NCBI GenBank assembly: GCA_023053575.1
Contig: JAKZAP010000005.1
Location: forward strand, 10,478,001-10,542,000
From: Branchinecta lynchi
Taxonomy: Eukaryota; Arthropoda; Branchiopoda; Anostraca; Branchinectidae
DNA: 64,000 bases
Reading direction: 5' to 3'
Under the pieces are notes generated by a model that was given only the letters and a program-made list of their open reading frames with translations, made no database searches and was not told the DNA's origin. This document shows, piece by piece, positions 11,868-21,806 of the stretch (position 1 is the stretch's first letter; each line of letters opens with the position of its first letter). Made by a program: the position numbers and the translations under genes.

Positions 11868-12126
11868 CCCCTCAAAGTATCATACTTCTCCAACCTCCAA
11901 TATTTAAACAAAAGTTGAATACTTGAAAACTGGACTCTAATTTAAACAAGTTACACACAACGTTGGCTGTTGTAAGCCTGTTTCCAGGGTCGTTGACTTC
12001 TGGCAAAAACACGGAAAATTTTACAGAACAGTTTTTATGATGAACGAATTCTCATCGGCAGCATGCTACGCGTTGAATGCTGAGAAACAAGGCAATTGAG
12101 AAATAAGATTCACATCGAGTTTGGAC
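11868..12126. repeat. Family M repeat, copy M1
   Basis: Diverged homologue of 42285-42535. Shared words include TTGAATACTT.AAAACT, ACACAC, GGCTGTTxTxAGCCT and AAACACGG. The class is unknown. D1 is inserted just after it at a TTAA. Confidence 0.5.
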
Positions 12127-12544
12127 TTAAAGTTTAACGGAAAAGACAACTTATTTGTGTATTATTTAACAGAACAGGCTGCATTATTTGGCTTGTGTTA
12201 ATTTTTGTTCACGGCCGTTCTCACAACGCAAAGTTTTACTATGACACGGAATATTTGAATCTCATTGCAAACGCAGCTTTTCATTGACCAGTGATCAACT
12301 CGGGGAAGGTAGCTAATTGCGTGAACGCTTATTTTCCGTAAATTGTTTTCGTCAAGCATATGTAACACAAGCGCATAGAGGTACCACAAATCAGACAGGG
12401 AAATTCCACTATATGAAAATCGATTATTCGTGAATAGCGGAGCAACAAAGTAACGCGTTCTCATCGGATCTTCGTGCCTCTTTAAGTGAATAAGTGATGG
12501 GTAACTAGATTGTCATATATCAGCCCTTTTCAGTTAAACTTTAA
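12127..12544 (-). mobile_element. Family D, copy D1: TTAA-flanked MITE
   Basis: TTAA occurs at both edges (12127-12130, 12541-12544). Inside are inverted ends AGTTTAACGGAAAAG and, on the other strand, AGTTTAACTGAAAAG (14 of 15 match). The element is about 410 bp. A TTAA target duplication is the hallmark of piggyBac-type transposition. Homologous copies are D2 (32629-33020) and D3 (38850-39310). The element carries a reading frame on the - strand, listed separately. Confidence 0.7.
12198..12464 (-). CDS. Reading frame inside D1, no recognised family (88 codons)
   Basis: The frame starts MRTRYFVAPLFTNN and contains NLRKISVHAISYLPR. I do not recognise it. It aligns with the frame in D2 (32714-33025) over 64 codons, apart from 19 extra codons here (a 57-bp in-frame length difference). 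By my count 28 of the 64 codons differ, 14 silently and 14 with an amino-acid change, which is more silent change than free decay should give. That suggests past coding constraint. Hydrophobic stretches (LWYLYALVLHML) are present. It could still be a chance frame in a non-coding MITE; D3 is broken in the same region. No splice signals or host context support expression. Confidence 0.3.
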   Translation of the reverse strand: MRTRYFVAPLFTNNRFSYSGISLSDLWYLYALVLHMLDENNLRKISVHAISYLPRVDHWSMKSCVCNEIQIFRVIVKLCVVRTAVNKN

Positions 12545-12545
12545 G

Positions 12546-13569
12546 GAGTAACCTACTTGAAGCTTTTTAACTTGGAAAATGCTGTAGTATCGTGTAGTCT
12601 AATAATGAGACATCGATAATCTTTTCAGATGCAATATTGATAATAAATACCTGGACTATCTTTTGTGAGTACCCCACCGAGTCATAGTGTCTGCTGTCAA
12701 ACGTGCAATCTTGTATGCAAAGCAATGCAGACGAGCCACGAAAAAAACGGTAAAGGTCTGACCACCAGGATTATCAAGGCCTTTGTGCAAACCAGATTCC
12801 GCTACACGATTTGGTAGGGGTTTTCTTCTCATTCGTGGTTGAGTGGTTCCCTCCAGATACTGTTACGTGGGAGAGAACTAAGGAAGGTCATACTCAGGAT
12901 GTGGCCATTTTAATCCATAATTCGTATGCAGATTCAATTTTCTGAGTTGAAACAGGATTTTCTCCGGGAGTTTTCCTGATTCAAAGGAATGGCTTAGAGT
13001 TGATTGTTAGTTAGTTTAAAAAACGCGTAAAAGAAATAATATAGAAAATAGAATATAAGTAAATAGTACTTGTGTTCCTCATATAAATTCTGTTTATTTT
13101 CTTTCTTGCCTATTTCATTATTCATTTGGGTTTTGATGTATTTTACCTTGCGCGTTCGCTGGATTGATTGTATTTCTTATTGTAAATTTAACATTCTGCT
13201 TTGTGCGGCGGGCTCTGGAATGGGGTGGTGGATCTAAGGTTAGCTTGTATTAGCCTACATTGTATATTTATTTTTGTGTCTGTTAAATAAGCCTTAAGAC
13301 GTTTTTGTACCATAGGCTACTATATTATGTTTATAAATGAATTGAACTGAATAAATAAAATATATATGGTATTAACCTGCAAAATAAGTAAGAAATAAAT
13401 TGTTAAATGTCATATTATAAAAGAATACGATATAATTACACTATAATAAAGGACAAATAACCTGCTGAAAAAGCTTTTAAGTAATTACTTTAGTAATGTA
13501 TTTGCAACTCGCCACTTTTGAAAGCGGAGTAATTAAAATGTAGTAGTAGGTCATGAGGAATAGGTTTTT
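12546..13569 (+). other. Intron 1 stretch, AT-rich, nothing recognised
   Basis: AT-rich non-coding sequence. Around 13250-13360 it resembles a poly(A)-site-like or retroelement 3' end (AATAAATAAAATATATAT), but I find no second copy to confirm a repeat. Confidence 0.4.
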
Positions 13570-15436
13570 AGCGATCGCAATTTCTGTCCGTCCGTCGGTC
13601 TGTCGTTCGGTCGGTCGTTCGGTCCACGTTTTGCTAGTTCAGGAACTTCCACATAAGCTAGGACGATGAAACTTGGCAGGCATATCAGGGACCCATATGA
13701 TGAAGTTGGAAATAGTCATTTCCCCGATCCGAGCATCGTTGGGGGAAGTGGAGGGAAGGGGAATCCGGAATCTCGAGGTATTTATAACTTTTGAACGGGT
13801 GATCGGATAGCAATGAAATTTGGTATTTGGAGAGATCTCGTGCCTCAGACGACCCGTTTGAAGTCCGGACCGCATCCGGTGACTTTGGGGGAGCTGGATG
13901 GGGAACCGGAAATCTTGGGAAACGCTTAGAGTGGAGGGATCGGGACGAAACTTGGTGGGAAGAACAAGTACAAGTCCTAGATACATCGTTGACATAACCG
14001 GACCGGATTCGGGCACTGTGGGGGGAGTTTGGGGGGGAGGAGTGGAATCCAGTGATCTCGCGAGTTCGGTACTAGGACGATGAAATTTGATAGGCATTTC
14101 AGGGACCCGAACAGACTGTCTTGAGAATAGTCGTTTCCCCGATCCGGCCATCGTAGGGGGAGTGGAGGGATGGGGAATCCGGAAATTAGTAACTTGCATG
14201 GCTTTGAAAGGGGCAATCGGACGTGCTTGAAACTTGACATGTGTCACGAACAAGTGCCTCGGATGTTCCTTTTCAAATCCGGACCGGATACGATAACTGG
14301 GGGGAGGAGGGGGGCTGGAAGGAGGCACCGGAAATCTTCTGAAATGTTAAGATTCGAGGGATCGGGATGGAACTTGGTGGGAAGAACAAGCTTAAACCCT
14401 AGATACATTACTGACAAAACAGGACTGTATCGTGTCACCGGTGTCACAGTGGGGGAGTTGGAGGGGGTTTACCGGAATTCCGGTGATCTTGAGTTAGAAT
14501 ACTTCAGATGCGCTAGGATTTTTAGGGATTCTGCCATGTTGACTTGAAAATAGTCCCTTCCCCGATTGGATCATCGTGGGGGAGTAGAGGGGTGTGGAAT
14601 CCGGAATCTAGTGACATTCACAACTTTGGAACGAGTGATCGGACGTGCTTGAAACTTGGTAAGTATTAAGAACAAGTGTCTTGGATGTTGAGTTTCAAGT
14701 ATGGACCGGATTTAACCACTGGAGGTTGGGGGGGGGAGCTGGAGGGGGCACCGGAAATCTCGTGAATTGCTTAAAGTTAAGGGATCCGAGTTGGACTTGG
14801 TTGGAAGAACAGGCGTAAAATCAGGACCGGGTCATGTCACGGTGGGGGGAAGTTGGAGGGGGTTTCCCGGAGTTCCAGTGGTCTCGAGCTAGGGTGCTTC
14901 CAGATGTGCTAGGACCGTGAAACTTTTTATTCAAACATTGTTTACAACGGATACGTCAGCTACGATTCTTCATCAGCGATACTTCGCCAGAGGATTGACA
15001 GCCTGACCACGACCCTTGCCAAGAAGGGCCGAAATATTGCTGATGAAGAATCGTAGCTGACGTATCCGTAAACATTGTTTGAATAAATGTTTCAAAGGTC
15101 AGCTTGGGCTCAAAGAATATTTATCCATGAAACTTGGCAGGCGTATTAGGGACTCTAAAATATTGACTTGAAAATAGTCCCTTCTGCGATCTGACCATAG
15201 TGGGGGGGGGGGGGGGAGTAGAGGGATGGGGAATCCGGAAGCTGGTGACATTCATAACTTAGGAACGGGTGATCGAACGTGTATGAAACTTGTCAAGTGT
15301 CAAGAATGAGTGTCTCAAATGTTCAGTTTCAACTCCGGAGTGGGTCTGATGACTGGGGGGAGTGAGCTGGAGGGGGACAAACTGACAAACATGCTAACTA
15401 TTCCGACAAGTGCCATATATGCTTTCAGCTCTTGTT
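13570..15436 (+). mobile_element. Family C element, copy C2, with a foldback insertion
   Basis: The left end is GCGATCGCAATTTCTGTCCG with a GTCG/CCGT tract. Core sub-units carry GATGAAACTTGGCAGGCAT, GATGAAACTTGGTGGGAAG and GGGGGAGT blocks, as in C1. The right end is ACAAGTGCCATATATGC..CAGCTCTTGTT. The sub-unit near 14920 is interrupted by a foldback sequence (14929-15127), after which the unit resumes at ATGAAACTTGGCAGG. The predicted open frames across this element, on both strands, follow the unit repeats and are not genes. Confidence 0.75.
14929..15127. mobile_element. Family I foldback insertion inside C2
   Basis: Arms of about 48 nt (14929-14976 and 15038-15084) are almost perfect reverse complements. 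They include GGATACGTCAGCTACGATTC and its complement, separated by about 60 nt containing AGAAGGGCCGAAATATT. After the right arm come GTCAGCTTGGGCTCAAAGAA and a TTTATCC edge. A related piece lies at 37768-37925. The 'pair of repeats around an AAGGGCCGAAA block' recalls ends of some retroelements, but I cannot assign it. Confidence 0.6.
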
Positions 15437-15592
15437 ATAAGTATTAAACAGTTGGTGAGGTTCCTCAGGGTAGCCCTAGCCCATAGGGATAGGTTCTTAT
15501 AGAAGGTATCATTTTTGTTTGCATGTGTTCATTTTTCATGTATTTATGCATGTCTAGTCCTCGGCCAGGAAATGGTGGGCAGGTTGGACAGC

Positions 15593-15740
15593 CTCCCCCC
15601 CCCCCCCCCTAAAAAAAATAGATACAAAAGTTATCGTTTTCTTATAGGCTTTAACCTCTGATCTGTACCTTTTTTTTACTTTTGGCTCGACCCGCAGGCA
15701 ATCCCCCCCCCTGAATAAATTTCTGGATACGGACCTGGAT
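15593..15740 (+). mobile_element. Family E MITE, copy E1, left end lost
   Basis: A C run, then a family E body (GATACAAAAGTTATCG, ATAGGCTTTAACCTCTGATC, GACCCGCAGGCAATC), ending TCTGGATACGGACCTG. The left inverted repeat is missing: sequence before the C run belongs instead to the surrounding 239-bp tandem duplication. No target duplication can be read. Confidence 0.6.
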
Positions 15741-15744
15741 GTCC

Positions 15745-16160
15745 ATGTTTTGCCTATCCACCTACATTTTTAAAATACTTAAAACTCCAAAGAAGTTTAT
15801 TAGCTAGTTGATGCCGACATTTGACAGGGGCTACCACATGCTAACAAACTGTCATTGAAGTATTTTGTTCACTCAGGCGGGTCATCAGTTTCTTCGTTTT
15901 CTTCGTCGCATAAATTTCAAGTCTTTGGACAGAAAATAGTGGAGAACGTCGGGTGCAGGTTGGGCAGAGCTGCCCATATTTTACTTTTTTTTTCATCCAC
16001 CTACATTTTTTAAATATTTAAAACGTCAAAGAAGTTTATTAGCTAAAATGTTGCCGATATTTGACAGGCCTTACCAGGGATAATTATACTAAGAAATTTT
16101 CATTGAAGTATTGTGTTCAGTCAGCCGGGTGTTCAGTTTCTTTGTTTTCTTCGTCCAGTT
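15745..16160 (+). repeat. Tandem duplication, 239-bp period
   Basis: CCACCTACATTTTT starts at 15758 and again at 15997. Both copies continue with AAAGAAGTTTATTAGCTA, GACATTTGACAGG/GATATTTGACAGG and CATTGAAGTATT.TGTTCA. Copy 1 appears to begin before E1, so E1 landed in the first unit. The units are clearly diverged. Confidence 0.65.
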
Positions 16161-17242
16161 GTTGACCCTGCGGCTAGGCTGTCTGCTTCGGAAAAACATT
16201 GGACTCTTGGTCAAGTGTTTGTTTAGGTCTCTACCTTCTTCCTAGGATTCTCTTTTGTGTAAACAGTCGGGGAAAAAATTATTCAGTTGCCCGCTGACGG
16301 ACGCGGCTCCAAGACGGCGGGCTCGAACCAAATTTCTAGCACTCTTCTTTTCGGCCTGGTGTTACAGACGCGTCAATCAAAGTCACTGTGCCCCGGCGGC
16401 ACCAATGACACAGAAGTGCTGATGCTATCGCTTTGAAATAGCAGAGCAGTCTAACAGACCGTTTTTCTGTCCGCTCAAGTGGATGGTGAATCCGATTTAC
16501 GTGTTTGTCACTATAGGCGTGTCTGTTAGTGAAATTAGCACGTCGTTAAGATTGTCTAAATCATTTAATGGTCAAAGACTCAGTGACTGATAATCTGTGC
16601 TGCAAATCAGATATCCAGACAGCTTCACGATTAGCTTGCTAAGTAGGATTAGCTAAAAACTGTGAAATTGGTGAACATCCGCTGTAGTGCTATTAATCTG
16701 TATGACAGAAACTTCGAAAATAAGAAAAAAAATGTAGATAGGTCACTGTGCGGATTAAACTAAGAACTAGGCGGGGCTATCACCGGTAGGCCTACAAAAG
16801 AAACGTGGAAGCAGGCAAAATTGACATGGATGTTATAGCTTGCATTTAGAAAAAAATTTAAAATGTCACGGAGAAGAAAACAAATTCAGCTCAGAAATCC
16901 GGAATCTTTTGCTAGGATGTTTTAGCCCTCTACCGCAGTTCAGTTTCAGTTCCGCTTTTGATTCATTGGTGTTAATTGACAAAGGTGCATAAACAAAAAC
17001 TTCTGCTCATTTTCACCTTGGTAAGGAAGTTTTGGGGACCATCATGAAGTCGATACTGCTTCAAGCGTATACACACGCCATAAATCATGTCAAGGAGTAT
17101 AAACGCGTAACGTTCCGCTTTCAGTAAGCGGTAGGAACCGTGACAGGGCCTCGATCCGCTTGAATACTCTTTAAATTCCGTACAAATATCGATTTATGGC
17201 CCCCAAAAGCCACCAATCCTCTTACGTAAGCATTCCTGCTAC
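16161..17242 (+). other. Intron 1 stretch, nothing recognised
   Basis: No exon signature, repeat partner in this window or RNA gene could be recognised. Confidence 0.4.
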
Positions 17243-17438
17243 CAGGGCCGTATCTAGGTGGGGGGGTGAACCCCCTCCCCCCCCCCAAAAAAAAAAAACA
17301 TACAAAAACAACCATTTGTATAGGCTTTTCCCCCTGATCTATTTATTGAATGTACTTTTTTGTCCGACCAGCTGGCAACCTTCCCCCCCCCCCCCCCAAG
17401 GCACTCCCCTCAGAAATAAATTCCTGGATACGGGCCTG
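17243..17438 (+). mobile_element. Family E MITE, copy E2 (hAT-like)
   Basis: It runs from CAGGGCCGTATCTAGG to CCTGGATACGGGCCTG, inverted ends of 16 nt. It is flanked by a perfect 8-bp repeat CCTGCTAC (17235-17242 and 17439-17446). Inside are G and C runs that can pair, and the family core (ACATACAAAAACAACCATTT, ATAGGCTTTTCCCCCTGATC, TTTTTGTCCGACC). An 8-bp duplication plus short inverted ends fits the hAT superfamily. It sits only 123 bp before exon 2 of the TRIM gene, outside the splice acceptor itself. Confidence 0.85.
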
Positions 17439-17561
17439 CCTGCTACGCCAACGCCCACGCAAACTGCCCGACTTGTAGGACCCCAATATGAAATCCGCCC
17501 GCTTTCCCTGTTTTCTTTCCTTTTAATTGTGTGGTTACTGATTTCTTTCTTCTCGTTCCAG

Positions 17562-17657
17562 ACGGAGTTATCACAGTCTCTGCAGCAACTCTCGGAAAAG
17601 GCACGAGCCGTGACCGAATTCATTCAGCGGCTAAAAGTAGCATCCGAGAAGCTTAAC
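17562..17657 (+). CDS. TRIM9: TRIM9/TRIM67-type E3 ligase, coding exon 2 (coiled coil)
   Basis: 96 nt, 32 codons, phase 0 at both ends. The acceptor is TTCTCGTTCCAG (ends 17561) and the donor is GTAAGT (17658). It encodes TELSQSLQQLSEKAR onwards, residues 249-280, the start of the coiled coil that follows B-box2. The TELSQ.LQQLSEKA segment is a close match to TRIM9/67 at the equivalent position. The preceding intron is 12.3 kb and the following one 1.9 kb. Confidence 0.93.
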
Positions 17658-17795
17658 GTAAGTTCTCGTTCCTTCCGGGGAATCTGTGCATGGTTATTTG
17701 GCTTTGACTAACTCACTTTTTAATCGGTTACGCTCAGTTGATTGGTTAAGTTTGTGCGCGTTTTTTTTTTTATATCCCAAAGTAAATAAAATGCA

Positions 17796-17900
17796 TAGTT
17801 AATCAATCAATAAATTTTATTGTACAAATAGCTTAAAGCTAGTAGAGGAATAAAATATTTACGAGATAGTAACTAATTAAATTAACTAATAAACTTACAA
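17796..17900 (-). repeat. Probable LINE/SINE 3' tail (ATTG-type), reverse orientation
   Basis: AATCAATCAATAAATTTTATTGTAC reads on the - strand as AATAAAATT followed by ATTGATTG. Similar tails with different short repeats occur at 30896 (GATTA), 46147 (ATCA), 54417 (AATG) and 41078. The extent of the element to the right is unclear. Confidence 0.35.
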
Positions 17901-18214
17901 GATATGACTAGAAATACATGGTGGGATGGAATTACGTAAACATTGGGCAGAAAGGTTAGCAGGATATGGAGATAAATTTAAGGAGGATTCCTCTTCTGCT
18001 TGACTAAAACCGAAAAGTGCTAAATAAATTTTCAGTCACAAATATAAATGTTAAACTTGACGAGCTCCAGGTCTCGTCGTTTTCGCCGCATCACGGATTT
18101 GTTCGTTTGTTTGAAGTGTAATTTTGTGTTCAAACTTAAGTTGTGTTCTTTCTTTTCTCTATGTACTCCACTATTTCTATTTTGCAGAAGTGGGTAAATA
18201 TTCTTTCATTCATT

Positions 18215-18335
18215 CATATCTGAAATCTGTCCGACTGCGTGTTCGTCCGTCCGTCTTTCGGGGAACACGGTAACTAAAGAACGGATTGAAATATGGTTAT
18301 GAAGCTCGGTTTGTATACCCGTCAGTTCAAGACTG
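18215..18335 (+). repeat. Isolated CCGT tract plus CAAGTTTCAT-type module (fourth family)
   Basis: GTTCGTCCGTCCGTC is followed by AACACGGTAACTAAAGAACG and ATGGTTATGAAGCTCGG. The reverse complement reads CCGAGCTTCATAACCATATT, then GTTCTTTAGTTACCGTG, then the ACGG tract. That is the same order of words as in families A and C, while the flanking sequence (18335-18600) matches neither. Confidence 0.45.
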
Positions 18336-19536
18336 AAGAGTGTGGCAGACAATATTTGGACGAAAACGGCTGTCCTGGCAAAATCCGTAGTTTTTTTAGT
18401 AATTAATCGTATTAAACGCACAGGCGATTCTAGACGGAAGAACTCGTGGCGTTTTTCCGCGGCATATTTTATCACAGATATTTCTGAGTCTTGCGGAAAT
18501 GGAAGTGTTTGCCGCACACTAGACACTTTAACTTTAAACTCGCGGAAACGCCTTTTATTCTGTTTTTGACAGTAATTTCAGACTGTTGAACATAAAACGA
18601 AATCTAAGTAAAATCTAAATAAGTAGAACATCAGCCTTATGCCCTTACCATTCTTTACTAGAAGGAGTCTCAGTTTTATGTCTATCTGCTTAATAAGGTA
18701 GCTGTTTTATTATTTGGACTTTAGTTTGCAGTTGAATTTAATTTTTCCTTAAATTCGAGCTGCAACAACCTTGTTGGTCACAGAAACTTCTGCTAAAAGA
18801 AAAGAAAAGCGACCTCCATCCCGGAAATAATGCCACGGAAAGAGACCTATGGGCCACATTCATAAACGAGTCACAGCCTCTTTGTAGGATCGCGGAAAAA
18901 CGCTTGTTATAAAAAACTTCAATGCTACAGGAACTGCACAACCACAGGTCTGGGCGTGGATGAAACTTGTCCAAAGAACTTCCAGCGTGACAGTTAGGCT
19001 CGTCAGTGTCTACATCAGTCAGGATCCGAGAAAAAAGCTGCCAACCCGATTACCAACACCGTAACCGACAATGGCAGTAGGACTTTGGACCTCCCGCACT
19101 GAGTTTCTTGTTGAACCTCACCTTTAGTCCCAATGAACCCGGGATTCTCATCCTGGCGACCGTTAACGAGAGAATTCGAGAAGCGTGGAAGACAAGAGTT
19201 TGCAATATCCGTGTAACGCCCGTGGAACGCGTCGACGTCTAGCTCAATTAATGATTCTCAGACGACAGAATATTGATGAGGGAGCCTGTTGAACAAGAGA
19301 GATGCTGATTGAAATGATCAATCTCTGTGAAGCCCTAATTAGCAACCCTAATTATACCTGTGAGGCCGTGTTGGAGGCTAACCAGTAATTTAGGGAAGTC
19401 AAGTGATTAAAATCAACAAGTGATTTCCTCTGTTTGAAGCGCTGAGGTAAGGGGTATTTAGAACGAAGTTTAGATGAGAGGTGCAGCACTCAGATTGCCA
19501 AGATTATGCAAGGTGTATACTCGTGTATTTTTTCAG
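18336..19536 (+). other. Rest of intron 2, nothing recognised
   Basis: Intron 2 runs 17658-19536 (GT..AG). No further exon or confirmed repeat is seen in this part. Confidence 0.45.
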
Positions 19537-19653
19537 GCAAGCTGCGAAGAAATTGAAAATGCCATATCAACTCAGATTTCGGCGATCATCGAGGCGTTGA
19601 AAGCACGAGAGCAGGAACTACGAATCTTTGCTCGGCAAGATAGAGATTCAAAG
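19537..19653 (+). CDS. TRIM9: TRIM9/TRIM67-type E3 ligase, coding exon 3 (coiled coil)
   Basis: 117 nt, 39 codons, phase 0. The acceptor is TATTTTTTCAG and the donor is GTAATG. It encodes ASCEEIENAISTQIS through ARQDRDSK, residues 281-319, rich in E, K, R, I and L at heptad spacing, as expected of the TRIM coiled coil that makes the antiparallel dimer. Its length from the exon 2 junction matches TRIM9 without a gap, so no exon is missing between 2 and 3. Confidence 0.92.
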
Positions 19654-20158
19654 GTAATGTCCTTGATATATCTGCTTTACACTTGACATCCCTGTGGAAC
19701 CTAGGTTGTTAAGCTGTGCTGTGGAGTGAGTAAAGAGCCCCAATGCAGGCTAGCATGAAACAAATAAAGCGCGGTAATCGCGACTAATCTGATGGGCTAA
19801 AGACTTCCTAAAATAACCCGTCAGGTTAGTTGCCAGCAACAAATATTTGCTGGACAAAGTAGGGTATTGTCGTAAATTCCGTAATATTTCGGGGTGTTCT
19901 TTTTCGAGAGAATTATTTGTCCAGAATGTCACAGTTTCGATATTTTTCGAAGAAAATCTGTGATCTCGAAGCACACAGCCATATGGTTTAGTTTCCTATA
20001 TTAACAGACAATTGATGAATCGGTAGAAAATTGCGCAGATTTTCAGCCTTGCAGTGTCTGAGATCGCAGACGAAAATAAGTAAACTGTCCGGCCATATCT
20101 ACCTGTAATAACGATAACGTCCCAACTTTTTTAGATATTTTGATGGTTATTGTTGTAT
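19654..20158 (+). other. Intron 3, first part, nothing recognised
   Basis: No repeat partner or exon signature is seen. Confidence 0.4.
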
Positions 20159-20562
20159 GACTCCAGTCATACACAAATTCTCAGCTTTTGGGCATGGTGC
20201 TCATCCGTTAGGGCACCATGCCCTGCAGCAAAGGCATGGTGCCCCCGTACAAATCAGGTGAACTGAGAACAGGCCCGTATCCAGAAATCTATTTCGGGGG
20301 GGGGGGGAGGGGGGGCAACCCCATAACTTAGGGGTTCAACCCCCTAACACAACCATCCCCCACCCCCACCCTGGATACGGCCCTGACTGAGAATCTGAAA
20401 TGGAAATTTGCTTTATAAACAGATTTTTATGAGAGTACCATGTCCTTACTGCAGGGGATGGTGCTCCAACGTATGAGCACCATGCCCATACGTTGGGGCT
20501 TGCCACAGCGTTCGGGGCACCATGCCCAGAAATTGAAGATATGTGTATGACTGATGGACTCC
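20159..20562. mobile_element. Family H inverted-repeat element (GGGCATGGTGC), interrupted by E3
   Basis: The outer ends are inverted: GACTCCAGTCATACACA at the left and TGTGTATGACTGATGGACTC at the right. Inside, GGGCATGGTGC or its complement GCACCATGCCC occurs repeatedly (about 20192, 20213, 20233, 20458, 20480, 20516), so each half can fold on itself. Without the inserted E3 and one copy of its target repeat it would be about 280 bp. Confidence 0.65.
20270..20385 (-). mobile_element. Family E MITE, copy E3, short form
   Basis: It runs from CAGGCCCGTATCCAG to CTGGATACGGCCCTG, with a perfect 8-bp flanking repeat ACTGAGAA (20262-20269 and 20386-20393). The internal core is reduced to G and C runs. 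It lies inside family H, so it inserted later than H. Confidence 0.85.
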
Positions 20563-20867
20563 TATGGTCGAGACGAGATTCATCTGTTTTCATTTCATTT
20601 TATTCAGTACTGAAAATCTGATGTCACATCAGTGTAAAAAAACATTGAGGTCAAGTAAGACTCCCGTGCAGATTCTCGAATTTTGATAAGAGTTAGTGTG
20701 TGAACTGTCCAAGTAAGGTCGGGTTACAGCCCGTGTATGCTATTGCTTTTAGTACCTCACTATTTTGGAGGAGGAAATGGTAAGACGTCAAGGGGCCGAA
20801 AAAGTTTATCCGTTCGGGGGTCTTCGGGCGGTTGGTACATGAGTAAAACGATACTTAAAAAAAAAAA

Positions 20868-21806
20868 CAAGACCAGAGGTTTCCATGGCCAAAAAATCAA
20901 TATTTGATCAAGACAATTGGGTCTTGTCTTCGCCAGATTCAGTCTTCGCCAGACTCCTTGAACATTTTTAACACTAAAATTCAGAATCAGATTAAGGCCA
21001 AAAAGCTAATCATCTGAGAAAACCAACTTCAGGTATGGATTCAGCATGTTTGTCTTTACCCCTATAAGTCATATATGTTTTGACAAAAACTTCCTGCCTT
21101 ACTTTTGCCAATTTCTCGGTTTCGGCCGAATTCCGGAACTACCTGTCCGGCAAAAAAAAGAAAGCTAAAAACGAACTATCTTCTTTCCCCTCTATCGAAA
21201 TCTAATCAACTTCAAATTAAAATTTAACTTATAACAAACTTTCCGGTTCCAGCCGGATTCCGGGCGAACTATATGTCCGGGTAAGAAATGATGAAACCGA
21301 ACATCTAATCAGATTCAAATAAAACTTTTACTTTTAACAGACTTTCCGGTTTTTACCGGATTCCGGGCAAACTACTTTCCGGCGAAAAAATGGTTTTCAC
21401 TACCGTGTTCAGCATGCCTTCTTACCTCTAAATCGATCATCCAATCAACTTCAAATAAAACTTTTACTTTTAACAAACTTTCTGGTTTTGGCCGGATTCC
21501 GGGCAAACTAGTTGTCCGGCAAAATATGGTTTTCACCATCGTGTTCTTACCTCATAAACGACTGTCTCATTAGCTGTTTAAAAATATTTTGCTTGCCCCT
21601 TAATTTGAACCCCCACCCCTAAATATAGGGCTACAAAGCCCATTTACGAACTCATCCTTACTCTTAACCCAAAGAATCCCCACACCAAGTTTCATCAAAA
21701 TAGCTCATTTCCTTCGAGAGTTATCGTGCGTACAGACGGACGGACAGACGGACAACTTTTGCGATGTCATAGGTATCCCTCCACTTACGTTTTGGGATCC
21801 CAAAAA
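20868..21806 (-). mobile_element. Family A element, copy A3
   Basis: + strand ends: CAAGACCAGAGG (with CCATGGCC replacing the first GGGATCCC) and TTTTGGGATCCCAAAAA. Core units with GGATTCCGGGCGAACTA recur. The module CACCAAGTTTCATC to GAGAGTTATCGTG lies at 21681-21730, followed by an ACGG/ACAG tract. A run of A precedes the left end. Confidence 0.75.

Noticed and set aside
14990..15060. CTGATGA and GAAA words in family I, considered as a hammerhead ribozyme
   Set aside because: The GAAA precedes CTGATGA, and no arrangement of three stems with a cleavage site could be drawn around the core.
15540..15600. 8-bp target duplication for E1 (CATGTCTA versus GATGTCCA)
   Set aside because: The left flank belongs to the 239-bp tandem duplication and E1's left inverted repeat is missing, so the similarity is not a target duplication.
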